Shown here: in pieces, positions 1-5,036 of the stretch
Position numbering within the stretch: the stretch's first letter is position 1
How the letters are laid out: each line of letters begins with the position of its first letter
Origin: Deltaproteobacteria bacterium
Lineage (GTDB): Bacteria > UBA10199 > SBBF01
Direction of reading: 5' to 3'
NCBI GenBank assembly: GCA_016207765.1
Contig: JACQOY010000022.1
Location: forward strand, 1 to 5,172
Length of the DNA stretch: 5,172 nt
Position numbers and translations under genes: made by a program
Notes under the pieces: model-generated
The model's database searches: none
The model's input: only the letters and a program-made list of their open reading frames with translations
Told to the model about the DNA's origin: nothing

Positions 1-1587
1 ATCAACATCATCGACACCCCGGGGCATGCCGATTTCGGCGGCGAAGTGGAGCGGGGATTAAAAATGGTGGATGGGGCGATTCTTCTGGTGGATGCCTCCG
101 AAGGGCCTCTGCCGCAAACGCGATTTGTGTTGAAAAAGGCCTTGGAGGCGAGGCTCAAAATTATCGTTGTGGTCAACAAAATAGACCGTAAAGATGCCCG
201 GCCAAAGCAGGTACTGGATGAAATTTACAATCTTTTCATCGATCTTGATGCCGACGACCAGCAAATCGATTTTCCCGTTCTCTATGCCATCGGCCGTGAA
301 GGGATTGCCCAGGATACACTGGAAGAAAAGGGGGCTGATTTGTCCCCCTTGTTTAAGACTATTGTGAGTGAGGTGCCTCCGCCTTCCTTTCATCCCGCTG
401 AACCGTTTCAGATGCTGGTGACCAACCTTTCCTATTCCGATTATGTTGGGCGACTCGCCATCGGGCGGATCATGAACGGCCGGGCGCAAAAGAACGATGC
501 CCTTGTCTGTATCGGCCATGACGGGATTCCGCGTCCGTTGCGTGTTTCAAGTCTTCAGGTTTTTAACGGCATTCAGATCAGTCCGGTCGAGTTGGTGGAG
601 CCGGGGGATATCGTCATCCTGTCGGGAATCGAAAATGTGGAGATCGGAGATACCATCTGCACGGGCGAGGCCCCCAAGGCGCTCAAACGGATCACCGTCG
701 ATGAACCGACCGTTTCGATGAATTTCATGACGAATACCTCTCCCTTTTCCGGCCGAGAGGGAAAGCTGGTTCAGTCACGCCGGATTCTGGAACGTCTTCA
801 GAAGGAAACTCTCCACAACGTCGCGCTGAGAGTGGAAGAGGGGGGCGATGCCAACAATTTTGTCGTCAAGGGTCGCGGCGAATTCCAGATGGCCATTCTC
901 ATTGAAACGATGCGTCGCGAAGGGTTTGAGGTGGCGGTAGGGCGGCCGAAGGTCATCATGAAGGAGGAGAACGGCGTCCAGATGGAACCGATCGAGCATC
1001 TCTTTGTCGATATTCAGGAGGATTTTACCGGTATTGTCACTGAAAAACTTTCAATGCGTCTTGGCCGGATGATCAACATGGTGAATCATGGAACGGGGCG
1101 GGTTCGTCTGGAATTTTCGATTCCGGCGCGCGGCCTGATCGGCTACCGGAACGAATTTTTGACCGATACCAAGGGGACCGGTCTGATGAATTCTTATCTG
1201 CAGGGTTACGAGCCCTTTCGCGGCGAAATCAAAAGCCGCGTTTCGGGATCGCTCGTGTCGGACCGGCAGGGAGAAACCGTGGAATATGGCCTGTTTCATC
1301 TCGAGCCGCGGGGAATTTTGTTTGTCGACTCGGGAATGCCCGTGTACGAGGGGATGATTGTCGGCGAGCACAACCGCGACAACGATCTGAACGTGAATCC
1401 CTGCAGGGCCAAAAAACTGACCAATATGCGCGCCGCGGGAAAAGATGAAAGCACCGCCCTGGCCCCCATTCTTCCCATGACGCTCGAGCGGGCCATTGAA
1501 TTCATCCGCGACGACGAGCAGGTTGAGGTCACCCCCAAGAGCATCCGCCTGAGAAAGAATATCCTTTCAGCCTCATTGAGAAAGTAA
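1..1587 (+). CDS. typA: Translational GTPase TypA/BipA, 5'-truncated by the window edge
   Basis: TypA/BipA is an EF-G-like GTPase that binds the 70S ribosome and supports subunit assembly and growth under cold or other stress. The reading frame is open from base 1, so 528 residues are visible; the family is about 600-615 residues, so roughly 75-85 N-terminal residues (P-loop and switch I) lie outside. Fragment residues 5-9 are the G3 motif DTPGH, followed by ADFGGEVER, and 59-62 are the G4 motif NKID. The G5 position (95-101) reads YAIGREG instead of the usual YASAxxG. A beta-barrel domain II follows (about 130-215), then the EF-G III-like part with [15 protein letters not shown], the domain V-like part with [19 protein letters not shown], and the TypA-specific C-terminal domain with [19 protein letters not shown] and KKLTNMRA. 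The stop codon lies inside the 3' end of the convergent minus-strand gene. Identification is very secure. Confidence 0.97.
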   Translation: MNIIDTPGHADFGGEVERGLKMVDGAILLVDASEGPLPQTRFVLKKALEARLKIIVVVNKIDRKDARPKQVLDEIYNLFIDLDADDQQIDFPVLYAIGREGIAQDTLEEKGADLSPLFKTIVSEVPPPSFHPAEPFQMLVTNLSYSDYVGRLAIGRIMNGRAQKNDALVCIGHDGIPRPLRVSSLQVFNGIQISPVELVEPGDIVILSGIENVEIGDTICTGEAPKALKRITVDEPTVSMNFMTNTSPFSGREGKLVQSRRILERLQKETLHNVALRVEEGGDANNFVVKGRGEFQMAILIETMRREGFEVAVGRPKVIMKEENGVQMEPIEHLFVDIQEDFTGIVTEKLSMRLGRMINMVNHGTGRVRLEFSIPARGLIGYRNEFLTDTKGTGLMNSYLQGYEPFRGEIKSRVSGSLVSDRQGETVEYGLFHLEPRGILFVDSGMPVYEGMIVGEHNRDNDLNVNPCRAKKLTNMRAAGKDESTALAPILPMTLERAIEFIRDDEQVEVTPKSIRLRKNILSASLRK

Positions 1588-2307
1588 CCCTTTTTTACCG
1601 TGCCCTTTGCCTCCCTTTTCCTTCTTCCCGTTCACTTTTTCCTCTTTTCCTTTTTGAGAATCTGTTTTCAGTTTCTTGTTCGATATCTCTCTCTTCGTTA
1701 TCCCCGTTTTCTTTTCAATTTTCGATTCCCTGGTTTCGAGTTTTTCCCCCTTTTTGCCCCCCATTGCGTCCCGGTTGATCGCCGTAAAACTGCGCCCGGA
1801 AGATCTCATTTCAATGACCTTTTCGGGAGACAGCCGGTGATACGAGGAAAGGAAGCGGAGGTTCACCAGGTTGACCACATCGTTGTCCCTTAAAACGATC
1901 CGGTTCCATTTTTTGGGCGCCTTCTTCCAGTAATAACCGTAGGCATATCCGTAAGGAGGCCCCGTAACCCGATACGCCACGGGGGTGTAGAGAATGACAG
2001 GGCTCAAGTTGTAATATCGAACCACCTCGATCCACGGCATTCCCCCCAGACGCAACATGGAGACCGAGTAGGGAAGCACGTTCGCCCGTTGCGAGATGAA
2101 GAGGACGACGGGGATTTCCTCCACGGGAATTCCATAGTGTTCAATCAGAACCACTTCGGAACGAGGGACCCCGAAATAGCGTGCGGTGGAGACATAGAAA
2201 TTGTCTCGGGCGTTGTCTCCGGCAAAGAACCCGAAACTGAAGGCCTGAGCCGAATGTATGTTAAGCCCCAAGCCCAACACGACCAACAGAAGGATTCGTT
2301 TAAGCAT
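1573..2307 (-). CDS. Exported protein of unknown function with a lysine-rich C-terminal tail
   Basis: The protein has 244 residues. I start it at the ATG ending at 2307: an AAAGGGGG Shine-Dalgarno lies four bases upstream and a typical signal peptide follows (MLKR, a leucine/valine core, then SAQA, with likely cleavage after residue 22). The longer GTG start at 2346 would place 13 polar residues before the signal. Residues 40-110 hold helical modules (YFGVPRSEVVLIEHYGIP; YYNLSPVILY), residues 116-126 are Gly/Tyr-rich (GPPYGYAYGYY), and 144-178 hold a related module (FLSSYHRLSPEKVIEMRSSG). I recognise the general look of deltaproteobacterial exported hypothetical proteins but no function. Residues 182-244 are about 30% lysine and probably disordered. 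It is the last gene of a three-gene operon and overlaps the typA stop by 15 bp, tail to tail. No terminator is visible. Confidence 0.8.
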   Translation of the reverse strand: MLKRILLLVVLGLGLNIHSAQAFSFGFFAGDNARDNFYVSTARYFGVPRSEVVLIEHYGIPVEEIPVVLFISQRANVLPYSVSMLRLGGMPWIEVVRYYNLSPVILYTPVAYRVTGPPYGYAYGYYWKKAPKKWNRIVLRDNDVVNLVNLRFLSSYHRLSPEKVIEMRSSGRSFTAINRDAMGGKKGEKLETRESKIEKKTGITKREISNKKLKTDSQKGKEEKVNGKKEKGGKGHGKKGLLSQ

Positions 2308-2311
2308 AAAA

Positions 2312-2318
2312 CCCCCTT
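2312..2318 (-). promoter_or_regulatory. Ribosome binding site deciding the start at 2307
   Basis: On the minus strand AAGGGGG is followed by TTTT and then ATG. The short spacing and the signal peptide immediately after this ATG favour it over the in-frame GTG at 2346. Confidence 0.6.
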
Positions 2319-2346
2319 TCATTTTTTGCCTGATGCAAGGGCTCAC

Positions 2347-2616
2347 TCATTTTTGTTCCGGCGCCTGGAGCAGGCATGTATCTACATCCTGTTCGCACTG
2401 TTCGCCGCATTTTTCCATCACGTTGCCTTTCTCGCTGGCGGCGCAATTCCCCCGGCATTGATGATAGGTTTCCTTGCAGAGCATGGAGTTGGTACTGTCC
2501 GAAGACATGGCCCGGGCCGGTTGCATTTCATGGGCGCAACCTGTCGGAACCAATCCCACCGCCATCAAAAACATCCACATCGGCCACTGCTTTTTTATGC
2601 CTGTGATGATCTTCAT
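2347..2616 (-). CDS. Small Cys-rich exported protein, probable lipoprotein
   Basis: The protein has 89 residues and starts at the ATG ending at 2616, behind a strong AGGGGAGGA ribosome binding site. The upstream in-frame start at 2670 would add 18 residues that read through this site, so I reject it. Residues 1-26 form a signal sequence (KKQ, then a hydrophobic core WPMWMFLMAVGLV), ending in PTG-C27. This resembles a lipobox, but proline at -3 is not canonical; cleavage after ARA (residue 36) by signal peptidase I is the alternative. The mature part has six further cysteines at 47, 54, 58, 70, 74 and 81, spaced C-x6-C-x3-C-x11-C-x3-C-x6-C, which is mirror-symmetric. This suggests a disulfide-stapled helical hairpin outside the cytoplasm. 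Family unknown. It is the second gene of the operon, 78 bp after the PPC-like gene and 39 bp before the next start. Confidence 0.78.
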   Translation of the reverse strand: MKIITGIKKQWPMWMFLMAVGLVPTGCAHEMQPARAMSSDSTNSMLCKETYHQCRGNCAASEKGNVMEKCGEQCEQDVDTCLLQAPEQK

Positions 2617-2621
2617 GATTA

Positions 2622-2630
2622 TCCTCCCCT
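2622..2630 (-). promoter_or_regulatory. Strong ribosome binding site for the Cys-rich protein
   Basis: AGGGGAGGA on the minus strand, five bases before the ATG ending at 2616. It fixes the start codon and argues that this small ORF is genuinely translated. Confidence 0.7.
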
Positions 2631-2649
2631 TTCGCGGTTTGCCCTGCCC

Positions 2650-2668
2650 GCTCAAGAAACTCTTGAGC
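2650..2668 (-). other. Intercistronic hairpin in the minus-strand operon
   Basis: GCTCAAGA and TCTTGAGC form a perfect 8-bp stem around a 3-base loop in the 78-bp gap between the PPC-like gene and the Cys-rich gene. No T-run follows on either strand, so it is not a typical intrinsic terminator. An mRNA-stabilising or processing hairpin, or a partial-attenuation site setting unequal expression, fits better. Function is inferred from position only. Confidence 0.55.
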
Positions 2669-2694
2669 AAGGTCGGGACAATCGTTTTGGAATC

Positions 2695-3594
2695 TCACTT
2701 TTTATCGGGTTCCCTCACCTTCAATACCTCGATGCTGTAGAGACTTTTCTCCGGAGCCGGGGCTCTCAGGCTGATCTCGATCCACTGGGGGCCTCTTTTC
2801 CGGATTTCGAAACTCCGGGTGATGATCTCTTCCGCGCTCCCCGAAACATAAGAGGTCAATGTTTCTTTCTTGGGGCCGTAAACAGTCACGTTAAAGGGGG
2901 CCTTGATGGAATCTTTGGCCCGCACCGCCACGGTGTACCATTCTTGCTCGTTCGCGTTGAACACATAACTATCCATAAAGTCGCCCCCCCCAATGGAGTT
3001 CTCTCCGTAATGGGTATTTACGGCCACAGGAAAGGCCCCCGATTTTAGCGGACCGGTATCCTGATCGGTGCCCAGATCCCCGTAAACAAAGGGGCTGATG
3101 GCGACCTTGAAGATCATTTGATCCCGATGGATCGATCCCTTGTCGCTTCCGACAGCCACGTAATACCGTGTCTGTTGGGGATTTCGATTCCTGAAAGAGA
3201 CGTTTTGCGTCGTGTTGGTTCTTCCCTCTATTTCGACCGACTGAAGCACTTTCTGTTTTTCATCCAGAAGCTTGAGCCCCGCAAACGGCTCTGTGGTGAC
3301 TGTTCGTCGCCCGTCGTTGAACGAAATCCCTTTCTGCAGTGTCTGCACTTCAAGCATCAAAAGGGCATCCGGCGGGGCTGTGATAGAAAAGTAGTCGAAG
3401 TCCCCCTTCTTTTGATGGTGCGCGAGCTTGAAGTCACGGCTGAGTTCCATGGGAACCGCCGCACCATAGCTTGCTCCCCCCTTTATTTTTTTGGCGATCG
3501 GTTTGTCTTCGTGCCCCCCCACGGCGCCGGGGATCAGCGCGAGACCCATTATCAGGAAAAAAAACATTCCTGTCTGAAATAATTTTATCTTCAT
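2695..3594 (-). CDS. Exported protein with two tandem PPC-like beta-sandwich domains
   Basis: The protein has 299 residues. The ATG ending at 3594 is chosen over the one at 3621 because AGGAGG lies six bases upstream and a signal peptide follows directly (MKIKLF, then a Phe/Leu/Ile-rich core, ending near residues 24-27). Two similar units follow. Unit 1 (about 45-166) has GDFDYFSITAPPDALLMLEV, then LKLLDEKQKVL and YYVAVGSDKG. Unit 2 (about 185-293) has GDFMDSYVFNANEQEWYTVAV, then FNVTVYGPKKETL and QWIEISLRAPAPEKSLYSIEV. This order, a D-x-D/S-Y-x-F strand, an L-x-V strand, a 'lyd..g' strand and a final aromatic-rich strand, is that of bacterial pre-peptidase C-terminal (PPC) domains, known from secreted proteases and other surface proteins. 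There is no catalytic domain here, so a binding or structural envelope role is likely. It is the first gene of the three-gene operon. PPC assignment is by eye. Confidence 0.85.
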   Translation of the reverse strand: MKIKLFQTGMFFFLIMGLALIPGAVGGHEDKPIAKKIKGGASYGAAVPMELSRDFKLAHHQKKGDFDYFSITAPPDALLMLEVQTLQKGISFNDGRRTVTTEPFAGLKLLDEKQKVLQSVEIEGRTNTTQNVSFRNRNPQQTRYYVAVGSDKGSIHRDQMIFKVAISPFVYGDLGTDQDTGPLKSGAFPVAVNTHYGENSIGGGDFMDSYVFNANEQEWYTVAVRAKDSIKAPFNVTVYGPKKETLTSYVSGSAEEIITRSFEIRKRGPQWIEISLRAPAPEKSLYSIEVLKVREPDKK

Positions 3595-3600
3595 AGGTTG

Positions 3601-3606
3601 CCTCCT
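3601..3606 (-). promoter_or_regulatory. Consensus ribosome binding site for the PPC-like gene
   Basis: AGGAGG on the minus strand, six bases before the ATG ending at 3594. It decides between this start and the in-frame ATG at 3621, which lies upstream of it. Confidence 0.75.
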
Positions 3607-3613
3607 TTTAAAA

Positions 3614-3628
3614 AAGACCAAGGGTCTT
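3614..3628 (-). other. Small hairpin followed by T-run in the operon leader (possible attenuator)
   Basis: On the minus strand AAGACC-CTT-GGTCTT is followed by TTTT, giving a 6-bp stem plus six consecutive T, just ahead of the AAAAGGAGG ribosome binding site. It has the layout of a weak intrinsic terminator or of a hairpin that could influence translation. The stem is short and half A-T, so strong termination is unlikely. Confidence 0.3.
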
Positions 3629-3678
3629 CCTCAGGTTGAAACAAACTGGAAAATGAACGTGGATTGAATTGGCGTCGT

Positions 3679-3707
3679 ATGATATGCCGCGTGGAGTGGA
3701 CTCTTAA
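3679..3707 (-). promoter_or_regulatory. Candidate sigma70-type promoter of the minus-strand operon
   Basis: On the minus strand TTAAGA (3702-3707) and TATCAT (3679-3684) are separated by exactly 17 bases, matching four and five of six consensus positions. Transcription would begin near 3672, giving a leader of roughly 75-80 bases before the ATG at 3594. No other well-spaced pair stood out in this gap. Confidence 0.42.
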
Positions 3708-3740
3708 GAAAGAACTATTTTACCTCATCCGAAGGCTAAC

Positions 3741-3772
3741 ACCCTCATTGATGGGTGACAACCCCTGGGGGG
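3741..3772 (+). other. Cluster of alternating ACCC/GGGT blocks upstream of the VOC gene
   Basis: The blocks ACCC (3741), GGGT (3753), ACCCC (3761) and GGGGGG (3767) can pair in mutually exclusive ways, for example GGGT-GACA-ACCC or ACCCC with GGGG. The rest of the 236-bp divergent gap (3595-3830) holds the operon promoter, the leader hairpin and no gene. A weak GTGACA near 3755 followed by TATA-like bases at 3779-3784 might promote the VOC gene, but I cannot support it well. Confidence 0.2.
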
Positions 3773-3830
3773 CGAAATTGTATACGCTTGAATACATGGT
3801 TTTGGGGGGTTAAAAAAAAGGAATCATCAA

Positions 3831-4235
3831 ATGTCCGTTGATCAAGCATGGGGTCTCCATCATCTGGCCCTTAAGGTTATGGATCTTAGGGGGTGCGAAC
3901 ACTTTTATACCCGCGTTCTGGGCCTCACCGTTGTTGATCGTCATTATGATGATTCCGGTGATTTGCGTTCGGTTTGGCTTAAGGCATCGCCTGGTGAAAT
4001 ACTCCTGATGCTGGAGCGGTCCGCGGGAGAGGGGTTTCACCATGGCGACGCGGAAAAGGGATGGCATCTGGCAGCCTTCACCATTGGGGTTGACGAGCGT
4101 GCCTCATGGAAAAAACGGCTCAAGGAACATGGAATCGAAGTCGAAAGTGAAAGCCCATTTAGCCTTTATTTCCGCGACCCGGAAGGAAACCGCCTCGCCC
4201 TTTCCCATTATCCCGATAAGGAAGCGTTATCTTGA
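3831..4235 (+). CDS. Single-domain VOC (glyoxalase/bleomycin-resistance/dioxygenase fold) protein
   Basis: The protein has 134 residues, a usual length for a one-domain VOC protein that forms a dimer, is cytoplasmic, and normally binds a divalent metal. AAGGA lies about eight bases before the ATG. The first beta-alpha-beta-beta-beta module runs from GLHHLALKV (residues 8-16) through FYTRVLGL (25-32) to ILLMLE (57-62). The second runs from WHLAAFTI (78-85) through LKEHGIEVE to LYFRDPEGNRLALSHYP (112-128). Expected ligands H11, E62 and H79 are present. The fourth, usually Glu in a 'DPDGNxIEL'-like strand, is A123. So it may bind metal incompletely, use another residue such as H126, or be a non-enzymatic VOC protein. 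The substrate cannot be deduced; FosA-like, lactoylglutathione lyase and dioxygenase assignments are all unsupported. The stop codon overlaps the -35 box of a promoter facing the rRNA operon. Confidence 0.9.
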   Translation: MSVDQAWGLHHLALKVMDLRGCEHFYTRVLGLTVVDRHYDDSGDLRSVWLKASPGEILLMLERSAGEGFHHGDAEKGWHLAAFTIGVDERASWKKRLKEHGIEVESESPFSLYFRDPEGNRLALSHYPDKEALS

Positions 4236-4260
4236 CAAAACGGGGGAAGGCGACTAGGAT
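4232..4260 (+). promoter_or_regulatory. Candidate upstream rRNA promoter (P1)
   Basis: A perfect TTGACA (4232-4237) is followed after 17 bases by TAGGAT (4255-4260, four of six consensus matches). Transcription would begin near 4267. The -35 box contains the TGA stop of the VOC gene. No protein gene follows before the 16S gene, so this is most simply the distal member of a tandem rRNA promoter pair. Confidence 0.5.
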
Positions 4261-4280
4261 AGGAACACTTTTCGATCTTT

Positions 4281-4297
4281 TATAATGCAGTACTGCA
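4281..4297. other. TATAAT next to a perfect 12-bp palindrome
   Basis: TATAAT at 4281-4286 shares its last base with the perfect palindrome TGCAGTACTGCA (4286-4297). There is no -35-like hexamer at a suitable distance, so I do not call a promoter. The palindrome lies downstream of P1 and upstream of P2, where an operator or dimeric-protein site would be plausible. No binding protein is known from this window. Confidence 0.25.
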
Positions 4298-4418
4298 CTG
4301 TTGAAGAAATACCTTTCAATGAAATGGGCCCCGATGGAGCCTCTTTCCTCTTGATTTAATACATAACCAATTGATTTTAGCCGTCATTTTTAAGGACGAC
4401 TTTCGGTCTTTTAAAAAC

Positions 4419-4446
4419 TTGACTTCGAGTTTTTTTTGGCTATGAT
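4419..4446 (+). promoter_or_regulatory. Main rRNA promoter (P2)
   Basis: TTGACT (4419-4424) and TATGAT (4441-4446) are separated by 16 bases, each one mismatch from consensus. An A/T-rich stretch with TTTTAAAAA lies directly upstream, like an UP element. The bases after the -10 box (GCGACACCC) form a GC-rich discriminator, the usual mark of a ppGpp-controlled stable-RNA promoter. The start site would be near 4452-4454, about 270 bases before the mature 16S. Confidence 0.75.
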
Positions 4447-4490
4447 GCGACACCCTTTTTGCTAAAAAGTCGGAAAAGGAATGAAGCCGA

Positions 4491-4510
4491 GCGACTGGCT
4501 TTGCCAGCGC
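4491..4510 (+). other. Leader hairpin 1 (GCG-a-CTGGC/GCCAG-CGC)
   Basis: CTGGC-TTT-GCCAG forms a 5-bp stem with a 3-base loop, extended by GCG/CGC across a bulged A. It is the first stable structure in the transcript made from P2. No T-run follows, so it is not a terminator; a boxB-like role in rRNA antitermination is possible but unproven. Confidence 0.4.
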
Positions 4511-4522
4511 GAGGCGTGGGGT

Positions 4523-4587
4523 TTGGGGCCATGTGAGGCCCGAAATCCAGGACGCGAGTAGCGACAACCGGGCCGAACGGGCCCCAA
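4523..4587 (+). other. GC-rich two-step leader stem upstream of boxA
   Basis: TTGGGGCC (4523-4530) pairs perfectly with GGCCCCAA (4580-4587). Inside it GGCCCG (4537-4542) pairs with CGGGCC (4569-4574). Together they would fold this part of the leader into one long branched stem. The region is much richer in G+C than the AT-rich DNA around P2. It does not look like coding sequence. Confidence 0.45.
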
Positions 4588-4591
4588 GTCT

Positions 4592-4636
4592 AATCGTTCT
4601 TTGAAAATTAAATAGCAGGTTGATGAAGGAACGATT
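4592..4636 (+). other. Leader stem that includes the boxA-like element
   Basis: AATCGTTC (4592-4599) pairs perfectly with GAACGATT (4629-4636). A further T-G, T-A and T-A extend the stem to 11 pairs around a 23-base A/T-rich loop. The 5' arm covers the first half of boxA, so folding and NusB-S10 binding could compete. Confidence 0.45.
4596..4607 (+). promoter_or_regulatory. boxA-like rRNA antitermination element
   Basis: GTTCTTTGAAAA resembles the boxA core (TGCTCTTTAA in E. coli rrn leaders) and the TTCTTTGAAAA sequence common ahead of 16S genes in many bacteria. boxA RNA binds NusB-NusE(S10) and keeps RNA polymerase from terminating in rRNA. It lies about 115 bases before the 16S gene, the expected neighbourhood. 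Confidence 0.6.
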
Positions 4637-4641
4637 GAGCG

Positions 4642-4655
4642 GGTTCGAAAGAACC
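4642..4655 (+). other. Small leader hairpin with GAAA tetraloop
   Basis: GGTTC-GAAA-GAACC is a perfect 5-bp stem capped by a GNRA tetraloop. It sits between the boxA stem and the pre-16S hairpin. Confidence 0.45.
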
Positions 4656-4673
4656 GAAACTATTTAAGTAACC

Positions 4674-4708
4674 TCCTGTGAGATGGCGGCAACGCCTATC
4701 TCACAGGA
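4674..4708 (+). other. Strong hairpin just upstream of mature 16S, capped by a GCAA tetraloop
   Basis: TCCTGTGAGAT (4674-4684) pairs with ATCTCACAGGA (4698-4708). GGCG (4685-4688) pairs with CGCC (4693-4696), leaving a GCAA loop and one bulged T at 4697. The total of 15 base pairs ends about 15 bases before the mature 16S, a position that fits pre-rRNA folding or processing. No T-run follows. Confidence 0.6.
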
Positions 4709-4752
4709 TGAGTCACAAACTTTCTTTGGAGAGTTTGATTTTGGCTCAGAAC

Positions 4753-4786
<34 letters not shown>

Positions 4787-4908
4787 CACGAGAATGGGGT
4801 AGCAATACTCCTAGTAAAGTGGCGCACGGGTGAATAATACACAGATAATCTACCTTCTGGATGGGAACAACTCCGCGAAAGCGGAGCTAATTCCCAATAA
4901 GTCTACGC

Positions 4909-4933
4909 CAACTTTTGACGTTGTCAAAAGTTG
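4909..4933 (+). repeat. Insertion hairpin A: perfect 11-bp inverted repeat
   Basis: CAACTTTTGAC (4909-4919) and GTCAAAAGTTG (4923-4933) are perfect reverse complements around a 3-base loop. Its base uses CAAC, which is also part of the closing stem of the insertion, so the two pairings compete. Confidence 0.8.
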
Positions 4934-4936
4934 ACG

Positions 4937-4964
4937 GGTTGATGGGTGATGGTTGATTGTTGAT
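4937..4964 (+). repeat. Four tandem heptamers GGTTGAT / GGGTGAT / GGTTGAT / TGTTGAT
   Basis: Four 7-base units follow each other without gaps, differing from GGTTGAT by one base at most. They form the 5' arm of hairpin B. Three complementary units on the 3' arm make the stem. Confidence 0.75.
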
Positions 4965-4986
4965 GGGGGAAAAACCTCTATCGACC

Positions 4987-5007
4987 ATCAACGATTAACC
5001 AGCAACC
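4987..5007 (+). repeat. Three complementary heptamers ATCAACG / ATTAACC / AGCAACC
   Basis: These are one- or two-base variants of ATCAACC, the reverse complement of the heptamer on the 5' arm of hairpin B. One unit fewer than on the 5' arm leaves an 8-base internal bulge (4942-4949) opposite a single base (5002). Confidence 0.7.
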
Positions 5008-5008
5008 C

Positions 5009-5036
5009 GCCAACATTGGCAACGCCACATGTTGGC
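5009..5036 (+). repeat. Insertion hairpin C, overlapping the closing stem
   Basis: GCCAACAT (5009-5016) pairs with ATGTTGGC (5029-5036) and TGGC (5017-5020) with GCCA (5024-5027), with loop AAC and one bulged C at 5028. Its 3' arm shares GTTGGC with the stem that closes the whole insertion, so both cannot be complete at once. Confidence 0.6.

Noticed and set aside
58..519. 153-codon minus-strand open frame inside typA
   Set aside because: It lies fully antisense to a highly conserved gene and its product shows no family features.
1588..1764. Pyrimidine-rich plus-strand tract as a terminator or polypyrimidine element for typA
   Set aside because: There is no stable hairpin before the T-runs, and the bias is explained by the Lys/Glu/Gly codons of the minus-strand gene.
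2089..3048. 319-codon plus-strand open frame across the three minus-strand genes
   Set aside because: It is antisense to three genes with ribosome binding sites, signal peptides and recognisable domains. Its translation has no recognisable motif and no ribosome binding site decides its start.
3810..4067. 85-codon minus-strand open frame antisense to the VOC gene
   Set aside because: The plus-strand VOC frame has clear fold motifs; this one has none.
4391..4414. Intrinsic terminator (AAGGAC/GTCTT followed by TTTT) after the VOC gene
   Set aside because: The stem is imperfect and short with an 8-base loop, and it merges with the A/T-rich region directly upstream of the main rRNA promoter.
4316..4567. 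83-codon minus-strand open frame
   Set aside because: It overlaps the main rRNA promoter and the structured leader, has no domain, and is best explained as chance.
4937..5007. CRISPR-like array in the 16S insertion
   Set aside because: Units are 7 bases, adjacent, without spacers, and arranged as two complementary arms of one hairpin.
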